Below are positions 58,029 through 64,000 of a stretch of 64,000 nucleotides of DNA, in pieces. Every line of letters begins with the position of its first letter. Position 1 is the first letter of the stretch. The notes under the pieces were generated by a model that worked only from the letters and a program-made list of their open reading frames with translations, was not told where the DNA came from and did not search any database. The position numbers and the translations under genes are program-made. The DNA is from Ciona savignyi (Eukaryota > Chordata > Ascidiacea > Phlebobranchia > Cionidae): assembly GCA_000149265.1 (NCBI GenBank), contig CH002890.1, forward strand, positions 754,146 through 818,145, written 5' to 3'.

Positions 58029-61000
58029 TTACAGCTGAGCTGCCTGGCTTTGAAGAACAGATTGTATGGCCCTGCACAGCCCCTCAGATGCTTGTTTGAT
58101 GTCATTAAGCTCGTAATACGCGATGGAAAGTCGGATGTAGTTGTCGAAATCCCCTTTCACAGATGCTCTGGATAAAGACAATAAGCCAACGTGTATATAG
58201 TCGGAAATCTGTCCGGAGGTTAAGTGCGTCGCCTTTCAATCGAAAGGTTGCAGGTGCGAAACTGGTCGCTAGCTTGTCTGTTGTGTCCTTGGGCAAGGCA
58301 CTTTACGGACATTGCCTGAACCCAGATTTTTATTGGGTTCTACCAACGTGTCAATCATATACAACACATTACAATAGCTGTGGTAACCCGACGGTGGGCG
58401 CGAGGTGATCTGACGATTGCCCGTGTGTTATCCCCCTTGGTTTTCCCATTCACGGGGATAAACATGCATAAACTATCGTATCCTACATATATAATAGGAT
58501 ACTCCTGTCTGTTTGTTACTGGAGATGAGAAAACTCATACGGCTTTATTGCATGGGCAATAAATTACCTCAAGACCAGAGTCGGATTACTGTAGCTATTG
58601 TAATAAGTTAAATACAATGAAGACAATATGACAGTTTTGTTTATTCAATTATGCCTAATCCATTGTTTGGGCCATTTCGCCAAGTGCACAATCACACAAC
58701 CAATTAGCCAGCGGCTGGTTTTGATTGCACCCGATTTCGACTTACAGCCAGACACAATAAGCACGACCAACCAAACAAATATCACAAACACAGAAATAAG
58801 AGTCACTTACAGTTCCCCTTTGATGAAGGTGATGTTCTCAGTGCTCTTTGCCACTTCAAGGACGGCGGCACTCTTAATATTCTCGGGCATCTTCAGCCAC
58901 AAGAAGTAACCTCCATTTGGATGTGAGATCGAAACTCCAAACTTCGATAATTTCTCCTCCACAATTGAAATTACAGCATCCATCCGATCCTGTACAACAA
59001 GTTTGGAATTAACACACAAGAAATGGGAAACAGAGAATTCCAATCCGAGAAAAGTATTAACCTACCATTCTTATTAACTCACCACAGAATCAAACTACCA
59101 TTACATCAATTATCAATTAAACAATATTCAGCATCTAGTCTGTAGCCCAATGAATAAAATTACTATTGTCTTGTTATTGCACTGTCAAACCCCTATGTCT
59201 TTCACCCATGCACAAGTACCAATCAAACCACATACTTTATGAGCCAGCCTTAATTTCTGGACATGCTGGTCTATGAATCCAGCCTTCAGAGCTTCAGATA
59301 CAACATGGGATGCATAGAAACATTGTCCCGACCCGCTGTTTGAAATGTAGCACGTGCGTAACGACTGTATCACATGCTTCGGCGCCTCATACCACCCCAT
59401 TCGTAAGCCGGGAGCGATTATTTTCGCAAATGATCCATTGGACACAACATTTCCTGGATGAAAGAGAGACAAATGAGTGCTTATTAAAACCATGCATTTT
59501 CAGTATGTAACTACGAGTACCAGATTTGTAAGCTTTGTACGGTAACATGGCTTATATAGAATGATAGTAGCAAAAAAAAACTGTCGCATATATATACAGG
59601 AAGTCATCACATAGCCGCGGATGTTATGCAAAAAGCTTGCTAATTAGGGATATTACAAACACATCAACACAGTTGTATTAAGTCTTACCACTTTTATTTA
59701 AACCATAAATACATTCGTTAAATTTTGTTCAATAACATCCACAATGTAAAGCAATCTAGCTGTGGGCAGAAATGTATTGCCTTGGGAATTAGTACAACTT
59801 AATGACAAACCTTGGTAGCCAGGATCGGTTGGTTTATCGTACGCAAACATCCGCTGCGGCGACGGCTCAAACTTGGTGGGATCACCACTTCCATCCTGCT
59901 TATAGTTGAGCACATTATAAACATCATCGCATATAATCAACAACTTGTGTTTCCTTGCAAGCTCAACCAAATGTCGACATTTTTCTAGAACAAGAAATTT
60001 GTGTAAGAATATTAGGATCAATGATAATGCATTCCTAGTCCCGGTGCTACGGTGCCCTACCATACCCACACAGTAATATGATAAAGGTTTTTTAATTGCC
60101 CCGTGTTGCAAACAAAGATCACATTGGTAGGCCGAACTAATATCCCTTGTTTTAAGCAATGCTTGCATAGTGTCTGATGCATGGGGTTTGGTATGTTGTC
60201 TAAATTTATTTAAAGAAGGAAATACTCTGTATTAGACTAGCTAGAGCAGGGATGGGCAACCCCTGGCATGCGTGCAGAACTTAGCACACCAGCTTGTATT
60301 TCTGGCACGCTAGGTCAAGGAAATTAGACTCTTTTCTTCAAAGATATTAACTTAAAAGTTGTTGTATTATGTGAGCTTTGGCCACATGCATAATATGTTT
60401 ATTACCGTAAGTTGTGAAGTAAGCATTTGATTATTTATTACCGAGTTATTGTTACTCATCAAACACCAAAGAGTACAACAATCCGCTTGCAAATTTCGCA
60501 ACCTGCTGCCACAGACGAATCGGACGTGAGGAAATTTGTATGTTTGTGCAGCCAACCAGATGTAGTTAATGTAGCCAAATGTAGTTAATATCAGTTACCC
60601 TTTGCATCCTAATTTAGTTTTGTTAGCAATTTGAGATGCAAAATGTTATAAGGCTAAACATGATGTACCATGTACCGGTAAGGTCATTCGGTATCGGTAA
60701 AGGTCATACATGCATATATCGGCAAGTAAAAAAAGACCGGTAAACTTATTTTACCTGAGCTCATCGTAACATTTATCAAATTGTGTTAATAAGAGTAAAA
60801 ATTCATCGTTGAACACACTTTTTCACCTGCCTTATGTTTGCCCTATCAGTAATAAATACAGCGCTTGCTTAGGCACCTTTAAGAATGAAAAAGAAATATG
60901 TTTTCAGTGTTAATTGTTAGTTGGCACGCGGAAGGATTTTGCCATTAATTTTAGCCGATTTTGGCACCCAGACCGAGAAAGGTTGCCCACCCCTGAGGTA

Positions 61001-63907
61001 GAGTAATGCTGCTACAGACCTATGTTCCTGGTCCCAGTATGTCCCTGAAAACCTGACCCTACACTACTTGCATAATGCATATTATAACATCATATAACCA
61101 GGGGGTGCCAGATGAGAGTACCTGGGGAGTAACAGCATCCAGTTGGGTTGTGGTGGGTTGGGATGAGGTACATGGCGGCGCGGAAAGGTCGTCTTGCGGT
61201 TGTCTCCATCTCTGGGAGATCAGCCAGCTGCTTCTCCAACTCAGCGATGTCCATTCCATTACTTTGCATGGAGATGGGAACCGGGGTCATCTGAGATAAC
61301 AGTTGGGGTTGGTAAAAGTACAGAATATTATTCAAGTACCAAACATCTATTGTAAAACCATGTTTTTCAAGCCCATTAACCTACACTTCCTTAATAATGT
61401 TATGCGGCCCGAATGCTATGGGTAGGAGTACTTCACTACAATGTGAAATCTATAGCATGTTACTGAGTTACAATCCTATCTGATTCATTAAATCAAAATT
61501 TGCAAATTTACACAGGTTATTTTTGTATATTAATCTGCATTGGTATTCAAAATTATAATGCAAAAGGTGATGCAGGGATTCAATTATGTTCCAACGGTAT
61601 TTGGCGTGCATCATTGTAGGAACCAGGAATAACATCGCTTACCAGCTTCTCTTCAGTGATGCGAAGAGCAAAAACAGGATACGTCGGATTTTCGATGAAG
61701 ATCTTGTATTCATGAGTGAAGTAATGTTGTATCAGGTTGATCAGACCTTGTGAGGCACCCCCAGTGATAAATATGTTGTCACTGCACAACACATAATGTT
61801 ATCACATATGAATAATAAAATATTTATTATTTTTAATTTACTATTTTTATCATTATAAACTAGAGTGTGTTAACCACTTGTTATTACGTGTATTGCAGTT
61901 TGGCCGTTTGCACAGATATAAATAATTACATTTCTGGCCTATAAAAACTTTCCAGTTAGTTATTTTCGAATATGGGATGTATTTTGAACTATTATAGTAT
62001 AGTTGGTGCCATATCCACTAAGAAAAAAAAGAAAAAAAATTGCTGCTTTGGATGGTTTGTGATGCAACTGCCCAGACGATCGGGTTAACCTGGCCAGGAA
62101 AACTGAAAAAGTTCTGATGTATATAAATATAGTCCTCATGGTATACAGTGTGTATAAATGCACCAGAAAACAAAAGCAGTGCTTTTTTGGTTCTTGAATT
62201 CTAAATTTGTTGTTATTACAGCTTAAATGTACAATCACACACCTGTTAACAGATTGTTCGTACTGCCTGCTGAGGAATTGCGCAACCTGCTCACGCACAG
62301 GATAACCGCCAGCGACACATCCATACTGAAGAGTCTCTTCAAACCGGTCTGTTTGTCTTAGTGACTCAGAAGCAACCTTCAAAAATAACACGATTACAAA
62401 TATAGTTACACGTAAAACTTAACGGTTCCATGACAACTAAACCCTTTACAACTGAACCCCTTACAACTGAACCCCTTACAACTGAACCCCTTTACAACTG
62501 AACCCCTTTACAACTGAACCCCTTTACAACTGAACCCCTTTTAACAGAACCCTTTTAACTGAAAAGGGGGTTCAGTTGTAAAGAGGTTCAATTGAACTGG
62601 GTTCAGTTGTAAAGGGGTTCAGTTTAAAGGGGTTTAGTTAAAAGGAGTTCAGTTGTAAGGGGCTTAATTGTAGGGGTTCAGTTGTAAAGGGTTCAGTTGT
62701 AGGGGTTGAGTTGTAAGGGGTTCAGTTGTAAGGGGTTCAGTTGACTGGTCACCAAACTTAACACCAAATGCACCTAACTATTAGTTCAACACTTTTTAGC
62801 AGCCATCTGTTATCTTGAGTTTGGTGTTTTTAAGTTACCGGTACTACAATAATTGAAAGATTTCCCAAACCAGTTTCGAAAAAAAAACATTTAACACATT
62901 TAATTGAGAGATTTTAATCAGTCCCCCAACAAACATGGTTATTTAACATAAACATCAAAATGTTAACATTTTTTAATAATTAAATTAGGATACGATATGT
63001 ATGTTTATTTCTATTCAAAAAATGTAATCTGTATGACATAGCAAGAACACAGCAAAGACCCAGTCTGGAAATTAGCATAAGGTAACAAAAACGTTAAACC
63101 TTAAAAAAAAGGTTAAACCTTAAATACGGTAATAAATAAAAATTCATATAATACATTCAAGTATCCTAGATATAAAAAAATTCACAAAACACATATCGTA
63201 AAACTTTTTTAAAAAATACAGAATTTCACACGTGGTCCATAACTGCCATTTCGCATGGTTTCTCGGTGCCTCCCTTGTTAAACTTAATTTATTTTCATAT
63301 TGTTACTGATTTTGTTGCTGTGTGTTTAACAAATAAATACGTTTGATTGATTGATTGCTTTTCAAACTGGTTGTTAAACTTGCTGCGTGATATAACTTAT
63401 AAGACTGTTGGACTATCAGCAGAAAGGTCCAACCAGTTAGCATAATCAGCAATAGCAGGCTGTATGCAGGCAGCAGAAGGGTTGCCCAGTCAAAACCTTT
63501 CGTTGGCTAGATGACTGTGTCCTTGGGCAAGGCACTAATTGACATGGCCTTAACACGGTGTATTAATGGGTTATAATAAAACAGATGGAACTTAATGATA
63601 AAACACAGACTGCAACGGTAAACCGACGTGGACTCGCGCTAATAGACAAAAACTAGAACGATATTGTATAAGGTTTACCCACCTTTAAATAACCACCGAT
63701 TTGTTTTAAAAATTCAGGGCCCGGTGCGCCGACTTGCAGACTGTAGTGACCTGGTTTTAAAAGACCGCCGTCTTCAAAATCGTTTCTTGGGTAATCCATT
63801 TTTCGAACTTGGGTAATCGAAATCCTTCGTCTTCCAAAAACTTGGGTGTTAGGGACGTAGTTCACAATTGCTGACTTGCACAATTTTTGAAGAGTGCGCA
63901 ATGACAT
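58029..63907 (-). CDS. PLP-dependent class I/II aminotransferase, probable mitochondrial, eight exons
   Basis: Fold-type I aminotransferase related to the aminoadipate/kynurenine and archaeal-type transaminase group. Exons (minus): 63907-63683, 62376-62243, 61781-61643, 61290-61122, 59984-59811, 59453-59236, 58989-58811, 58167-58029; phases agree at all seven junctions, total 458 residues. The start MSLRTLQKLCKSAIV...FGRRR is basic and amphipathic, like a mitochondrial presequence. Active-site blocks in order: LQVGAPGPEFL, QYGCVAGGYPVREQVAQFL, NIFITGGASQGL (cofactor phosphate loop), ENPTYPVF, THHNPTGC, IICDDVYNVL, the Schiff-base Lys in GSFAKIIAPGLRMGW, and a C-terminal IRLS with the Arg expected to bind the substrate carboxylate. 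GGYFLWLKMP is the usual small-domain strand. The substrate cannot be predicted. A hAT element lies in intron 4 and a SINE in intron 7. An acceptor-like GTTTAG is 5 nt before the ATG. Confidence 0.92.
58205..58490 (+). repeat. Near full-length SINE in aminotransferase intron 7
   Basis: Plus orientation, with head (GGAGGTTAAGTGCGTCGCC, then GAAAGGTTGCAGGTGCGAAA as B-box region), core TTGTGTCCTTGGGCAAGGCA, body and TTTTCCCATTCACGGGGATA tail ending in a CGTATCCT tract. It begins 38 bp from the exon 8 acceptor, antisense to the gene. Confidence 0.9.
60247..60995. mobile_element. 749-bp hAT-like element in aminotransferase intron 4
   Basis: Left end CAGGGATGGGCAACCCCTGG, right end (reversed) CAGGGGTGGGCAACCTTTCT. 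Flanks AGCTAGAG and AGGTAGAG are an 8-bp duplication with one mismatch. Subterminal TGGCA words at both ends. No transposase recognised; the frame 60367-60555 is not supported. Confidence 0.87.
62417..62764. repeat. Palindromic array of 15-16-bp repeats in aminotransferase intron 1
   Basis: The left half repeats CCTTTACAACTGAAC about seven times; the right half repeats its reverse complement GTTCAGTTGTAAAGG about nine times, meeting near 62560. The flanks continue the symmetry imperfectly (CTTAACGGTTCCATGAC on the left, against GTTAAGTTTGGTGACC for the right end reversed). The whole could fold into a long hairpin. It lies about 40 bp before exon 2 on the gene's strand. Confidence 0.9.
63480..63640 (+). 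repeat. Degenerate SINE in aminotransferase intron 1
   Basis: GTGTCCTTGGGCAAGGCACT, then TTGACATGGCCTTAACACGG and AACGGTAAACCGACGTGG. Plus orientation, tRNA head and tail decayed. Confidence 0.7.
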
Positions 63908-64000
63908 AGCACCTAAACACTTGTTAGCTTAAAGAAATTTGAGAGAATTAGTACCCAGAACATTCTGGCAGTATATTCAGACACAAAAATGACTGATCTG

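Overview
The window is animal nuclear DNA, and gene content, intron style and repeats point to an ascidian tunicate, most likely Ciona. The genes are metazoan (granulin, cytochrome c1, a USP2-type ubiquitin protease, Prox, YEATS4/GAS41, an RMDN-family protein, a connexin, a PLP aminotransferase). Most are cut into small exons by short AT-rich introns, and the spaces between them are full of tRNA-derived SINEs, hAT-like MITEs and minisatellites. Exon chains below were built by hand from GT/AG sites, reading phase and family motifs. There is no transcript evidence.

Layout. 1-2612 (-): complete two-domain granulin precursor. 2.8-9.2 kb: repeats, including a MITE with an 8-bp target duplication, SINE copies and a wrecked LTR retroelement. 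9.27-10.37 kb: large 20-bp minisatellite. 10.9-11.8 kb (-): intronless cytochrome c1. 13.2-13.5 kb (-): small unidentified ORF. 14.0-21.5 kb (-): USP2-like deubiquitinase, interrupted by a 545-bp assembly gap at 19503-20047. 22-28.5 kb: repeats, then the gene-free upstream region of Prox. 28.5-35.3 kb (+): Prox, with the homeo-prospero domain on the last three exons. 35.6-37.5 kb: SINE cluster. 37.6-38.3 kb (+): intronless YEATS4. 38.7-46.9 kb (+): eight-exon RMDN-family gene whose fifth intron holds nested transposons, one a foldback element with a broken THAP-domain gene. 47-51.5 kb: no gene seen. 51.6-55.1 kb (+): six-exon connexin whose first intron is a tandem duplication of its own 5' splice junction. 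55.3-57.5 kb: SINEs and a hAT MITE. 58.0-63.9 kb (-): eight-exon mitochondrial-type aminotransferase.

The genes are unrelated housekeeping, signalling and developmental genes; I see no operon or shared pathway. The main interest is how mobile and tandem sequences meet splicing: amplified donor junctions in the connexin, a minisatellite beside a granulin acceptor that copies the acceptor's sequence, a GC-AG intron in Prox, several acceptor-like AGs just upstream of start codons (possible spliced-leader sites), and hAT insertions with intact 8-bp duplications, one of which splits an older SINE.
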